Assembly: GCA_910575625.1 (NCBI GenBank)
Contig: CAJTFD010000009.1
Coordinates: forward strand, 91,019 to 155,018
DNA length: 64,000 nt
From: Clostridia bacterium
GTDB lineage: Bacteria > Bacillota > Clostridia > Lachnospirales > Lachnospiraceae
Direction: 5' to 3'
The notes below the pieces were generated by a model. The model was not told the DNA's origin and ran no database searches. It was given only the letters and a program-made list of their open reading frames with translations. This document shows positions 35,981 through 45,464 of this stretch, piece after piece. The position numbers were made by a program, and so were the translations under genes. The stretch's first letter is position 1. The number at the start of each line of letters is the position of its first letter.

Positions 35981-38173
35981 TTACAGATCGATCTTTGAAA
36001 GAGCATCGGCAAAGGATGTATTTACCGGCTCGTTTTTCTGTTTTCCCAGGTATCGCTGCACGTCTTTCTTGGTCACACCCGCACCCTCTTTTTCCCGGCG
36101 CGCCTTGAAGGCGGAGAGTTTTTCCTTGCGCCCACAGGCACATACGAACATCTCCTCGTCGCCTTTTTTGATCAGCTCCATCTTCTTGTGGCAATTCGGG
36201 CAGCGGGCATTTGACAGGCGCGCCACCGTCTCCCTATGGCCGCAGGAGCGGTCCTGGCAGACCAGCAGGCGGGCGTTCTTGCCGTTGACCGCCAGCATCC
36301 GTTTGCCGCAGACAGGACATTTGGTGTTGGTCAGATTGTCGTGGCGGAATGTGCCCTCCCCGGCCCGGATCTCTCCGATCAGCTCCTGGGTGTAGCCGCG
36401 GATATCCCCCATGAACTTTTCTTTCTTCAGGCCTCCCTTGGCGATGCTCCCCAGACGCATCTCCCAGTCCGCCGTGAGCTCCGGCTTCTTCAGATCCTCC
36501 GGCACCAGCTCCAGGAGCTGCCTGGCTTTGGACGTAAGGTGGATCTCCTGGCCTCTCTTTTCCATCATAAATGAGTTGAACAGCTTCTCAATGATGTCCG
36601 CCCGGGTGGCCACTGTCCCCAGACCGCCGGTCTCTCCCAGTGTCTTTCTGGCCTTTGCGTCCTTGGATTCCATATATTTTACGGGATTTTCCATGGCGGA
36701 TAACAGTGTGGCTTCATTAAAATAGGCCGGGGGCTTTGTCTTGCCGGTGGTGATCCGCACGGCCTCGGCTTTTAGGACTTTACCCTTCTCCATCGGGGGC
36801 AGGTTCTGTTCGGCCGGTTCATCCGGCCCATCCTGCTCGCCGTCCGCGTCCTGATCCGCCGTCTGGTTGTCGTAGACCGCTTTCCACCCGGCGCTGGTCA
36901 CCTCTTTTCCCCGGGCTGTAAAAGCGCAGCCGCCGCATTTTGCCACCAGCGTACTCTGCTGATACTCGAAAGGCGGATAAAGGACGCTCAGGAACCGGCG
37001 CACCACCAGGTCGTAGATCTTACGCTCCTCCGCCGTCATGTGATCCAGCTGGACAAACTGCTCCGTGGGGATGATCGCGTGGTGGTCGCTGACCTTGCTG
37101 TCGTCCACGAAGGATGCGTTTGTCTTCAGCGGCTTCATGGACAGGGGGCCTGCCAGGTTCCGGTACGGGCCGATGCTGACCGCTTTCAGCCGTTCCTTTA
37201 ACGTCCCCACCACGTCCTTGCCGATGTACCTGGAATCGGTGCGGGGGTAGGTCAGGACTTTGTGGTTCTCGTAGAGCCGCTGCATGATGTTCAGAGTCTC
37301 TTTTGCCGAGTAGCCGAACCGTCTGTTGGCGTCCCGCTGCAATTCCGTAAGGTCGTACAGACCCGGGGCGAATGTCTTCTTCGCCTTCTTCTCTGCGGAC
37401 ACGACTTTCAGGCTCTGGCCTGTGACGGCTTTCTGGATCTCCTCCGCCTTCTCCTTGGAGAACGTACGGCTGCCCTTGCTCTTCTCATCCTGCCAGGTCC
37501 AGCTGATGCCGCCCGCCTGGACGGTCACTCCATAGTATTCCTGGGGACGGAACTTCCGGATCTCCTCCTCCCGCTTGGCGATCATGGCCAATGTGGGCGT
37601 CTGGACCCGCCCGCAGGAGAGCTGGGCATTGTATTTGCAGGTGAGGGCGCGGGTAGCGTTGATGCCCACCAGCCAGTCGGCCTGGGCCCGGCAGACGGCC
37701 GCAGCGTACAGATCCTGATACGCCCTGCCGTCTTTGAGATGGGCAAATCCCTCCCGGATGGCCTTGTCCGTCACCGAGGAGATCCACAGACGCTTCACCG
37801 GCTTGCGGCACCCGGACCGCTCCAGGATCCACCGCGCCACCAGCTCTCCCTCACGTCCCGCGTCCGTGGCGATGATGACCCCTCCCACATCGCCGCGGAA
37901 GAGTTGGGATCTTACAGCCTGATACTGCTTGGCCGTCTGCTTGATGACCACCAGTTCCATCTTCTTCGGGAGCATGGGCAGGTCTTCCATCTTCCATTCC
38001 TTGTATTTCTTATCATACCCTTCCGGGTCGGCCAGCGTGACCAGATGGCCCAAGGCCCAGGTCACCACATAGTCTTTCCCCTCGATAGCGCCGTTTAACT
38101 TCTTCTGGCATTTCAGCACCCGGGCGATGTCCCGCGCCACCGAGGGCTTCTCCGCCAATACCAACTGTTTCAT
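35981..38173 (-). CDS. topB: DNA topoisomerase III
   Basis: A 730-residue type IA topoisomerase. It starts MKQLVLAEKPSVARDIAR with a TOPRIM domain (IIATDAGREGELVARWIL). The active-site Tyr lies in LTYPRTDSRYIG. The C-terminus has zinc-ribbon modules (CPVCGKRM, then CQDRSCGH, CPNCHKKM and FVCACG). The start overlaps the cyclase stop by ATGA and is preceded by GGAGGGTATGAG; a longer reading frame upstream (to 38413) is out of keeping with the family. TopB relaxes and decatenates DNA; in this family it is often found in mobile elements, but here it is next to ordinary chromosomal genes. Confidence 0.94.
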   Translation of the reverse strand: MKQLVLAEKPSVARDIARVLKCQKKLNGAIEGKDYVVTWALGHLVTLADPEGYDKKYKEWKMEDLPMLPKKMELVVIKQTAKQYQAVRSQLFRGDVGGVIIATDAGREGELVARWILERSGCRKPVKRLWISSVTDKAIREGFAHLKDGRAYQDLYAAAVCRAQADWLVGINATRALTCKYNAQLSCGRVQTPTLAMIAKREEEIRKFRPQEYYGVTVQAGGISWTWQDEKSKGSRTFSKEKAEEIQKAVTGQSLKVVSAEKKAKKTFAPGLYDLTELQRDANRRFGYSAKETLNIMQRLYENHKVLTYPRTDSRYIGKDVVGTLKERLKAVSIGPYRNLAGPLSMKPLKTNASFVDDSKVSDHHAIIPTEQFVQLDHMTAEERKIYDLVVRRFLSVLYPPFEYQQSTLVAKCGGCAFTARGKEVTSAGWKAVYDNQTADQDADGEQDGPDEPAEQNLPPMEKGKVLKAEAVRITTGKTKPPAYFNEATLLSAMENPVKYMESKDAKARKTLGETGGLGTVATRADIIEKLFNSFMMEKRGQEIHLTSKARQLLELVPEDLKKPELTADWEMRLGSIAKGGLKKEKFMGDIRGYTQELIGEIRAGEGTFRHDNLTNTKCPVCGKRMLAVNGKNARLLVCQDRSCGHRETVARLSNARCPNCHKKMELIKKGDEEMFVCACGRKEKLSAFKARREKEGAGVTKKDVQRYLGKQKNEPVNTSFADALSKIDL

Positions 38174-38757
38174 CTCATACCCTCCAGTAAAATGGCACGG
38201 ATGGGCGAACCGTCCAGTCCGCGTGCTTTCAAAGGCTGCGCCGCCAGGAAATATTCCCCGCAGGCCACCTGGCTTAAGTCCAGCGACTCCAGGATGACCA
38301 CCTGCGCGCTCAGAAGCTCCAGGTGGACTTCCCGCGTATCTCCCGCGCCTCCCACGTCGACCCCTTCCACGCCCAGGCAGTACAGGCCGCAGCGCACCGC
38401 CGCCCGGGCGCATTCCCGCGAGATCACATTGCCTTCCCCCTTGATCAGCAGCCGCTTCGTACCGTCTTCTAAAAACCCTTCTATCTCCTTCGGGGAAATC
38501 TTCTCTTTTCCCTGTACCACTTTACAAAGACCTACACAACGGTGCAGATCCACCTGTGATACATCCAGGCCGTTTCTGTGAAAATGCCGCGGCGCGTCCA
38601 AGTGCGTCCCGCTGTGACTGCCCATTGTGAGTCTGGAGAGTTGGAATGGATCCGGGTCCGGCTTCTTCAGAGACCGGAGCAGTTCCATGGACGGCACCGG
38701 GTCGCCGGGGTAGACCTGGGCTGAAAAAAGTTCTCTGGAAATATCATAGATCTTCAT
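38170..38757 (-). CDS. cyclase-family hydrolase (kynurenine formamidase-like)
   Basis: A 195-residue manganese/zinc-type amidohydrolase of the cyclase family. The metal motif SHSGTHLDAPRHF is intact (H-x-G-T-H-x-D-A-P-x-H). GVEGVDVGG and the C-terminal EYFLAAQPLKARGLDGSPIR also fit. Family members open cyclic amides or act as formamidases; the substrate here is unknown. It overlaps topB by ATGA, so they are cotranscribed. Confidence 0.87.
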   Translation of the reverse strand: MKIYDISRELFSAQVYPGDPVPSMELLRSLKKPDPDPFQLSRLTMGSHSGTHLDAPRHFHRNGLDVSQVDLHRCVGLCKVVQGKEKISPKEIEGFLEDGTKRLLIKGEGNVISRECARAAVRCGLYCLGVEGVDVGGAGDTREVHLELLSAQVVILESLDLSQVACGEYFLAAQPLKARGLDGSPIRAILLEGMR

Positions 38758-39022
38758 ATCCTTTTGATCCCCCTTTCGTATACTTTCTCAATTTACATAA
38801 AATAATCATACTATTAAGTCTGAGAAAATACAAGGGATTAGTCGGGAAAATATAGAAATAAGGATCCTACAGGCCCGGCTCACGCACGGCTCCTTCGGCG
38901 GAAACAGATTCCCGGCAGTCGGGATCTTCTTCTATCCCTTTTAACATCATAAGATCGGTCTCGTCCGGTTCCACCTCCTATTTTTTATAAACCTGTCCGC
39001 GTCTCTCGATCATCTCTATATA

Positions 39023-39180
39023 AGGAACTGTTCAAAAATAACTTTTAATATTGCTTGTCTTTTTCTCCGATAGCCCCGGTCAAAGATCAGTTACATAGCC
39101 CGCTATGCGCCTGATCTTTAACCGGCACTCTCAAAGAAAAATCCGGCGCACTATTTAAAAGTTATTTATTAACAGTTCCT
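39023..39180. repeat. 158-bp nested inverted-repeat element
   Basis: The ends are inverted copies (AGGAACTGTTCAAAAATAAC against GTTATTTATTAACAGTTCCT), with further pairing of TTTTAA/TTAAAA. An inner pair CCGGTCAAAGATCAG/CTGATCTTTAACCGG sits in the middle. The whole could fold into one long hairpin. It is the size of a MITE or repeated intergenic element, but no target-site duplication is clear. The rest of the 38758-39339 gap contains no gene I can support. Confidence 0.6.
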
Positions 39181-39274
39181 AAACGACATTCCAGTCTGTG
39201 TCAAAGAGCATCCGGTCATCCCGTATACAGTATATCAAGATCTGTACCCACGCGCCACCCATCATTTCCTTATA

Positions 39275-39330
39275 CAAAAATAAAACTGCTGTGCAAAAAA
39301 GTGTCCAACCTTTCCGCACAGCAGTTTTTA
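39275..39330 (-). terminator. bidirectional intrinsic terminator after wall-binding gene
   Basis: AAAACTGCTGTGC (39282-39294) pairs perfectly with GCACAGCAGTTTT (39316-39328). On the minus strand it is followed by TTTTATTTTTG and on the plus strand by TTTTTATA. It lies just after the stop at 39340. Confidence 0.85.
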
Positions 39331-39339
39331 TATTATTTT

Positions 39340-40863
39340 TTATCGCACATATGCAAATGGAAGACTTCCATAGGACACGTTAAAGAGATAATAACCATTC
39401 GCATACGAGATCTCAGGGTCAAAGACCCGCCCGCCGTACTCACACCAGGAATGAGGCGTGAGCCCTCCGCTGGCGGACGCGCACTGCCCGCGGATACAAA
39501 TCATCCCCTCATAGCCCACAGCTTTTGCCAGATAACAGAAGGCTGCTGCAAAATCATAGCAGTTCCCCCGCCGTATGGTGAGCATCTTGTACGCGTGGTA
39601 CGGTTCCCATCCCTGCGGCGGCCACACCGTGCCGCCCGCATATCTGCAGTTCCTTATCACATAGTTAAAACAGGTCTGGAGCTTCGCGCCGCTGCTCATA
39701 GCCGCCGTCACGCCCACGCCGTTTAAGATATTCGCCCCCCGCGTTCCCTGGGGTGTGACAAAATAGTAATCTTTTCCCTGTTTTGCGATCGTACTGCGGT
39801 CAAGGGTCCCTGCGCCGGTGAAATAATAATAGGTCTTGTCCACCTTAGTCCAGCCAGCGGCCATCTGGCCGTTCTTTTTGAAATAATAACGCTTTCCTCC
39901 GATGGACGCCCATTTTTTTGCATACATCTTGCCCTTCGGGCCGAAATAGTAACGCTTGCCGCTGATGGTCTGCCAGCCGGATTTTACCACCACGTAGTGT
40001 TTATTGTTAAAATAATATTTTTTCTCGTTGACCGTCTTCCAGCCGGTGTAGGACGCGCGTTTGCCTGACGCTTTGTAATAATATCTCCTCTTGTTGACCG
40101 TTCTGAAGCATTTTTTATATGGGATCCCGTTCTTTTTGAGATAATAGTGGTCGTTCCCGATCTTCTGAGAACCTGTCTTCGCACTGTTGTATTTCCCGTT
40201 CTTGCCAAAATACCACCAGGCCCCGTCGCTCTTCTTTACCCATTTGTCGGTGGAGGGGACTCCCCCGCTGTTGAGATGATAGTAAGCGTCGCTGATCTTC
40301 TGCAGGCCGGTCTTGCCCACGGCCCTCTGACCCGCGTTGTTAAAATAATACCAGCTCTTATCCACTTTCACCCAGCAGCTCCTCACGGCCATCCCGATCG
40401 TGGTGCCGTCCGCAGCGACCGCCGCGTCCGTCCTTGCCGCTTTCTCCCTGGGGGTAAAATAGTACCGTATCCCGTTTATGCTCCTGCTGCCGGTGACCAT
40501 ATCGCCCTTGGCGTCAAACGCATAGTAATATCCGGCGGTGCGCCCCAACTGCAGGACGCCGTCGGACAGTGTGTAATACGTGGGCGTGCCCTGCGGGTCT
40601 TTGCTCTTTACGAGACGGTACCCCCTGCCGGCCTCATTGTACTCCCAGAGCGGATCGAGGATGATCTTCTGGCCCTGGGCGTTGGTCCCCGCCTCCGTGG
40701 CCTGATAAGACTTGTCTTCCGTCTCCTCCCCGCCAATGTCCCCGGTCTCCTCCTGTAAAATGATCCCGCCGGGAGCCGTCTGCCCGCCTGCCAGGACCGC
40801 GGTCGGCGCCGCCAGGCATATTGCAGTCCATAGAACTGTAAGTATGCTCCATTTTTTTATCAT
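39340..40863 (-). CDS. wall-binding-repeat protein with transglutaminase-like domain
   Basis: A 507-residue secreted protein. The signal peptide spans residues 1-24. Residues 70-375 contain about a dozen 20-residue glucan/choline-binding-type repeats (GWKTVNEKKYYFNNK, GWQTISGKRYYFGPKGKMY). Residues 385-507 form a transglutaminase-like domain: Cys in RRGNCYDFAAAFCYLAKAVG, His in LTPHSWCEYGG, Asp in VFDPEISYANG. It probably crosslinks or cleaves an envelope component while held on the wall. It lies 24 bases after a CNGPG-domain lipoprotein gene and repeats the arrangement seen at 44643-46076. Confidence 0.9.
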   Translation of the reverse strand: MIKKWSILTVLWTAICLAAPTAVLAGGQTAPGGIILQEETGDIGGEETEDKSYQATEAGTNAQGQKIILDPLWEYNEAGRGYRLVKSKDPQGTPTYYTLSDGVLQLGRTAGYYYAFDAKGDMVTGSRSINGIRYYFTPREKAARTDAAVAADGTTIGMAVRSCWVKVDKSWYYFNNAGQRAVGKTGLQKISDAYYHLNSGGVPSTDKWVKKSDGAWWYFGKNGKYNSAKTGSQKIGNDHYYLKKNGIPYKKCFRTVNKRRYYYKASGKRASYTGWKTVNEKKYYFNNKHYVVVKSGWQTISGKRYYFGPKGKMYAKKWASIGGKRYYFKKNGQMAAGWTKVDKTYYYFTGAGTLDRSTIAKQGKDYYFVTPQGTRGANILNGVGVTAAMSSGAKLQTCFNYVIRNCRYAGGTVWPPQGWEPYHAYKMLTIRRGNCYDFAAAFCYLAKAVGYEGMICIRGQCASASGGLTPHSWCEYGGRVFDPEISYANGYYLFNVSYGSLPFAYVR

Positions 40864-40887
40864 GTAATCCCCCTCCTTGATATTTGA

Positions 40888-41613
40888 TCAGAATACATCC
40901 ACTACTTCTGTGGAACCGTCTGCAAACTGATAGACATAGACCTTCACTTCACCATCTGAACAGTTGTACGTCAATGTCACATCGTACGACCCTGGGCCAT
41001 TGCAGCCAGGTGCACTCGCCTCATTAGACGGCGCTCCGATCGCCCCGATCAGTTCATCCTGTGTCCTCCCCACGTATCCCTGCGCGTTCGCTTTCACCTC
41101 TGCTGCCGTAGGCGCAGTCGGCTCCTGGGGGATATCCTGGTCTGTGATCGCCTGTTCTGCGGCCTGTTGTTCCGCCGCAATGCGCTGTGCCTCCTGTTCG
41201 GCGGCTATCCTGGCTGCTTCCTCGGCACGGGCCGCTTCCTCGGCTCTGGCTGCCTCCTCAGCGGCTTCCGCCTGGGCCTCCGCTTCAGCTTTGGCACGCG
41301 CTTCTTCTATTTCCGCTTCTTCTATTGCCGCTTCCTCTGCCGCCGCGGCTACTGTGGTCTCTGCCGCTTTCTTTTTCTTCTTCTGTTTCTCCTTCTGTTT
41401 CTTCTTCTCTTTTTTCGCAGCTTTTTCCTCGGAAGCCTCGTCCGTCTCATCCTCGGAGACCGTTTTATCCGCCGCCCCCGTCTCTTCCGCCGGTGTCTCC
41501 GTGGCCGTCGGTGTGGCTGTGGCTTTCGCCGCCTCCTTGTCATTGCCTCCGCAGCCGCTCACCGTCAGCACGATCGCCGCGGCTGTCAGCCAGACTACAG
41601 CTTTCTTCTTCAT
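40888..41613 (-). CDS. Ala/Glu-rich lipoprotein with C-terminal CNGPG domain
   Basis: A 241-residue lipoprotein with lipobox TVSGCGG near residue 20. Residues 25-70 are Thr/Glu-rich and 70-90 are Lys-rich. Residues 90-160 form a long Ala/Glu/Arg coiled coil. Residues 175-241 form a small domain with VGRTQDELIGAIGAPSNEAS, then PGCNGPGSYDVTLTYNC and a short beta end. The same Cys-Asn-Gly-Pro-Gly core closes the protein at 45465-46076. Function unknown; it may sense or inhibit the transglutaminase encoded next. Confidence 0.75.
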   Translation of the reverse strand: MKKKAVVWLTAAAIVLTVSGCGGNDKEAAKATATPTATETPAEETGAADKTVSEDETDEASEEKAAKKEKKKQKEKQKKKKKAAETTVAAAAEEAAIEEAEIEEARAKAEAEAQAEAAEEAARAEEAARAEEAARIAAEQEAQRIAAEQQAAEQAITDQDIPQEPTAPTAAEVKANAQGYVGRTQDELIGAIGAPSNEASAPGCNGPGSYDVTLTYNCSDGEVKVYVYQFADGSTEVVDVF

Positions 41614-41688
41614 ATCTTCTCCTCCCTCTTACAGATAAAAAAACATTTTAACATCAAAAACGCTACAGCCCAACGCGCACTGGATCCA

Positions 41689-41790
41689 TTATCCCAACTC
41701 CTCGATCCCTACGCCCAATGCCTTTGCCAAAGCTCTCACAGCTTTTCATGGCAAATCCGCCAGTCCCTCCTGGCGTTCATACGGCCGCAC
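41689..41790 (-). pseudogene. remnant of XRE-type regulator
   Basis: On the minus strand the frame YERQEGLADLP-stop-KAVRALAKALGVGIEELG-stop matches the end of a Cro/CI-type helix-turn-helix protein, with one internal stop and no start. The 41614-41803 gap holds nothing else. Confidence 0.4.
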
Positions 41791-41803
41791 TTTTCCAACT
41801 ATA

Positions 41804-43225
41804 TCATATTGTGATCGACTGGAGATACCCGGATGTCACCCATGCGCCCTCCTTCTTATAGAGCGTCTCCATGATATACGTCCCCGGCTCCAGTCCTTCC
41901 CCCGGGATATACAGGCCATAGCCATACATCCCCGGCTCCTGCGGATCTTCATTTAACGGCGCGGCCTCATAGACCACGGTCTCCTCCGTGGACACACAGC
42001 GGATATAAATTTCCGAATCCACATCCAGATCCTCCCCGGGGATCGCCCCCGTCACCTTCGTGTACGGATCCGCATCCTCCACTTCCATAGTCACACCGGC
42101 TATCTCCTCCTGGCCCCATTCCTGGTAATCCCGCACGGGCGCGGGCATCCGCGGCGCCTCTTTGGCCAGGATATCCAGATGCCGCTCCACGATCTCGAAG
42201 ATCAGTGCATCCGCATCCTCCTTGGTGAGCGCATCCACCGGATAGGGCACCGTCCGGTCAAAATACCCCCGGCCGTATTCCTCCGCCACAAAGGGCGTGA
42301 GAGAATTGCCGAAAGAATCCCGGAACATGACTACACCGCCCTCTCTGTCTGGATTTGTGGTCTGGATCTGCACATCCTCAGTATCCTTAAAACCTTCCCC
42401 GTAGGAAAAGGCATCCTCTTTTTCATAGTAGACATTCTCGTCCTTCCCATGTCCCAGCGGGAAGACCATGTCGTAGAGATCCCCGTCAAAGTCGCGCCGG
42501 ATCTCATAGGGGATCTTTCCATACTCCGTATGCTCCCGCCCCAGGGCATCCAGGATCGTGCTCATCGCCAGCGCAGCCCCTTTGTTATTCCAATGGGAGT
42601 CCAGACGATGATAGAGCACTTCCTCCTCCTGATCAAACGCATTTTTCAGATCCACGTAAGCCACACCGGCCCTCTCCAGCTGCTCCACGATGCGTTCCAG
42701 GTTCCCCTCCTCCTGTATCTTCCTATGATAATAGGGCATATATTGGGGATACAGCGTGCTCTTATTCGGAGCCACCGTGAACACAAACGAGCCGCCCTGA
42801 TCTTCCACATACTCCTGGATCAGGGCCAGCACCCGGGCCGTCCCGTACAGCTCCCGTTCATCCATGGAGGTTTTTCCCAGATAGTCATCCAGAGATTCCG
42901 TATAAAAATAATACCCGTCCCGCCCCTGGATCACACCGTCATCCCCGGACATGCCGAAGACTTTTCCCTTTATCCAGGAATCCGCCTCGATGATCTCCCA
43001 GCGCAGCGCAAAATGATCCGCAAAATAATCCCCCAGCTGCGGCAAAAACTCCACATTCCAGGAACCGTCCGCCATCCGCGCCTGCGGAAACGATGCCTCA
43101 GCCGCCTTCTTGTTCACTTCCCGGTCCCGGTAAAAAAACATCCCCAGCAGAGGGATCCACAACAGGACAAAAAACAACACGCAATAGACCCGAAGACCTG
43201 TCTTCTTCTCTGTCTTTTTCTCCAT
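41804..43225 (-). CDS. DHHW-family (AlgX/AlgJ-like) surface polysaccharide O-acetylation partner
   Basis: A 473-residue membrane-anchored protein with one N-terminal helix (residues 13-32). The SGNH/AlgX-like fold is shown by FVFTVAPNKSTLYPQYMPYY, the DHHW-type motif HRLDSHWNNKGAALA and VMFRDSFGNSLTPFVAEEY (Ser nucleophile region). The C-terminal ~100 residues form a beta domain. Such proteins move acetyl groups from an MBOAT transporter onto an extracellular polymer. The MBOAT gene lies 13 bases upstream. Confidence 0.88.
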   Translation of the reverse strand: MEKKTEKKTGLRVYCVLFFVLLWIPLLGMFFYRDREVNKKAAEASFPQARMADGSWNVEFLPQLGDYFADHFALRWEIIEADSWIKGKVFGMSGDDGVIQGRDGYYFYTESLDDYLGKTSMDERELYGTARVLALIQEYVEDQGGSFVFTVAPNKSTLYPQYMPYYHRKIQEEGNLERIVEQLERAGVAYVDLKNAFDQEEEVLYHRLDSHWNNKGAALAMSTILDALGREHTEYGKIPYEIRRDFDGDLYDMVFPLGHGKDENVYYEKEDAFSYGEGFKDTEDVQIQTTNPDREGGVVMFRDSFGNSLTPFVAEEYGRGYFDRTVPYPVDALTKEDADALIFEIVERHLDILAKEAPRMPAPVRDYQEWGQEEIAGVTMEVEDADPYTKVTGAIPGEDLDVDSEIYIRCVSTEETVVYEAAPLNEDPQEPGMYGYGLYIPGEGLEPGTYIMETLYKKEGAWVTSGYLQSITI

Positions 43226-43238
43226 CTCCCCCTCCTGA

Positions 43239-44630
43239 TCAGAACCTGAAATAGATAAACGGGTTATAGGCGTCCGCCGCGAGCCTGCATATGCAGAGCA
43301 GCAGCAATGCCACGCTCACCACATACGAACCGGCCTGCATCCAGGCAGCTTCTTTTTCTTCCAGCCATCTTTTCACAGGCATGGCCCCGATCAGGGCTGC
43401 CGCGAGGGTGGCCAGGTACAGCGGGTCCAAAATACTCATACAGTTGCTCACATTCTCCGGCGTCATCCCTAAGCCCGTAAACATCATGCCGAACATCAAC
43501 CCCGCCTGGCCCATATCCTCCGCCCGGAAGATCACGAAGGCCAGCACAGCCACCAGGACCGTGTAAAACTGCCGCAGCCAACGGACCCGGCATTTTTTCA
43601 CAGGCAGGATCGTATCCTCCAGGATCAGGAATGCCCCGTGTATCAGACCCCAGAGCACGAATGTCCACTGGGCTCCATGCCAGAGGCCCGTGCAGAAGAA
43701 CACGATGATCTTATTGATATACGTGCGCACCTTGCCTTTGCGGTTGCCGCCCAGCGGGATGTACAGATACTCCTTGAACCAGGTGGACAGGGATATGTGC
43801 CATCTGCGCCAGAAATCCTGCACACTGTCCCCGTAATAGGGATACTGGAAATTTTCCCGAAAGTGGAAACCAAACATCTCCCCCAACCCGATCGCCATGT
43901 CGCTGTAACCGCTGAAATCATAATAGATCTGCAGGGCATAGGAAAGGGCCCCGATCCACGCGCTGGCTATGTTGAGCCCCGCAGCCGGCAGGCCGAATAC
44001 GTAGTCCGCCGCCAGGCCCATGGTATTTGAGACCAGCACCTTCTTCGACAGCCCGATGATAAAACGGCGTATGCCCCGGGCCACGCCCTCGCTGGTCTGC
44101 TGCCGCTCCTCGATCTCCCGTTCGATGTCGTGGTATTTCACGATCGGCCCCGCGATCAGCTGCGGGAAAAAGGATATGTACAACAGCACTTTCCCGTAAT
44201 CCTTCTGAGGCCGCACATCCCCCCGGTACACATCGATCACATACGATAACGCCTGAAAAGTAAAGAAAGAGATCCCGATGGGCATGACGATAGCCGGGAG
44301 CGGCAGAGATATGTCTAAAAGAGCATTCACATTTTCTAAGATAAACCCTGTATACTTGAACACACACAGGAAACTCAAGTTCAGGACAACGGCCAGGGAC
44401 AGGGCGGCCTTACGCCACCTGCCGTCCTCCGCCGCAAAAAGCCCCAGCGCATAGTTCATCGCTGAAGAAAATAACATCAAGAGCACATACACCGGTTCGC
44501 CGTAGGCGTAAAACACAAGGCTCGCCGCCACCAGGAAGAGGTTCTTCCACTTAAGCGTCGGCAAGAGCCTGTACACCAGGAACACCACCGGCAAAAATGC
44601 AAACAAAAAAACTACGCTGCTAAATACCAT
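43239..44630 (-). CDS. MBOAT-family O-acyltransferase
   Basis: A 463-residue polytopic membrane protein of the AlgI/DltB family. It starts MVFSSVVFLFAFLPVVFLVY. The conserved patch VLLYISFFPQLIAGPIVKYHDIE and YALQIYYDFSGYSDMAIGLG are present. The catalytic His lies in CTGLWHGAQWTFVLWGLIHG. It should pass acetyl groups across the membrane to the DHHW protein encoded next. The target polymer is not encoded here; wall polysaccharide or teichoic acid is possible. Confidence 0.93.
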   Translation of the reverse strand: MVFSSVVFLFAFLPVVFLVYRLLPTLKWKNLFLVAASLVFYAYGEPVYVLLMLFSSAMNYALGLFAAEDGRWRKAALSLAVVLNLSFLCVFKYTGFILENVNALLDISLPLPAIVMPIGISFFTFQALSYVIDVYRGDVRPQKDYGKVLLYISFFPQLIAGPIVKYHDIEREIEERQQTSEGVARGIRRFIIGLSKKVLVSNTMGLAADYVFGLPAAGLNIASAWIGALSYALQIYYDFSGYSDMAIGLGEMFGFHFRENFQYPYYGDSVQDFWRRWHISLSTWFKEYLYIPLGGNRKGKVRTYINKIIVFFCTGLWHGAQWTFVLWGLIHGAFLILEDTILPVKKCRVRWLRQFYTVLVAVLAFVIFRAEDMGQAGLMFGMMFTGLGMTPENVSNCMSILDPLYLATLAAALIGAMPVKRWLEEKEAAWMQAGSYVVSVALLLLCICRLAADAYNPFIYFRF

Positions 44631-44642
44631 GACCGCTCAGCC

Positions 44643-45452
44643 CTACTGCTGTGCATACTTCACTTCGCCGGTATCCCCGTACGACTTGCCGTACAGATCC
44701 ACTTTCAACCCACTGTTCTTTTGGAGGGTCTGCTGTGTCTGGGGATCGTAGACTTTTCCTCCGATCTCCACCCATGCATGTGCGATCAGTCCCTCACCAG
44801 GTTTCTGGATAGACCCTACGACCAATTTCGCATCATAGCCGCATCCTCTCGCCAGCATGGCAAACCCGGCGGCATAGCTGTAACAATTGCCCCCTTTATC
44901 TCTCAGCATTTCATAGGCGTATTTCACTTCCCATTTGGAGGGCTTGCCTGATGGGGTCTCCCTGGGTCTGTAACTGCATTTATTGACCATGTGATCGTAG
45001 CATGCTCTCAATCTTTTCTCCTTAGCCTGGGCGCTGTTCGCCCCCGTGCCCGTTACGTTCTGTACCAGGAGCAGCATCTGCACCCGCTGTGTCAGGGATG
45101 CCTGCCCTTTGCTGTTCAATCTCACCTTGTCCACGGTCTTATTTTTGGCCATGACGCCTTTGGTGTTGAAATAATAAGCCTTGTTCTGGATCTTCGTCCA
45201 GCCGATGGCAGCCGCCCCATTGCCCTTGAAATAATATCTCTTCCCTTTGACGGTCTGCCAGGAGTTCTTGACTTTCTTTCCTTTTACATAGAAATAAAAC
45301 TTGCCGTTTTCCTGCTTTAACCCTTTTTTCACAGCTTTCGCCGATACTTCCACCGGGGTCAGCGCCACATATGCGGCCGGTGCACCGGCCGCCAACGTCA
45401 GCGCCAGCGCCAGCGCCACCCCTCTTGCTCTCAAACTTTTTCTTATCCTCAT
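44643..45452 (-). CDS. short wall-binding transglutaminase-like protein
   Basis: A 269-residue secreted protein. The signal peptide spans residues 1-38. About three wall-binding repeats follow (QENGKFYFYVKGKKVKNSW, TVKGKRYYFKGNGAAAIGWT). The C-terminal transglutaminase-like domain has Cys in KGGNCYSYAAGFAMLARGCG, His in GLIAHAWVEIGG and Asp in VYDPQTQ. It is a shorter relative of the protein at 39340-40863. It is encoded 12 bases after a CNGPG-domain gene and 12 bases before the MBOAT gene, so all are likely one operon. Confidence 0.9.
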   Translation of the reverse strand: MRIRKSLRARGVALALALTLAAGAPAAYVALTPVEVSAKAVKKGLKQENGKFYFYVKGKKVKNSWQTVKGKRYYFKGNGAAAIGWTKIQNKAYYFNTKGVMAKNKTVDKVRLNSKGQASLTQRVQMLLLVQNVTGTGANSAQAKEKRLRACYDHMVNKCSYRPRETPSGKPSKWEVKYAYEMLRDKGGNCYSYAAGFAMLARGCGYDAKLVVGSIQKPGEGLIAHAWVEIGGKVYDPQTQQTLQKNSGLKVDLYGKSYGDTGEVKYAQQ

Positions 45453-45464
45453 CTGTTTTTCCTC

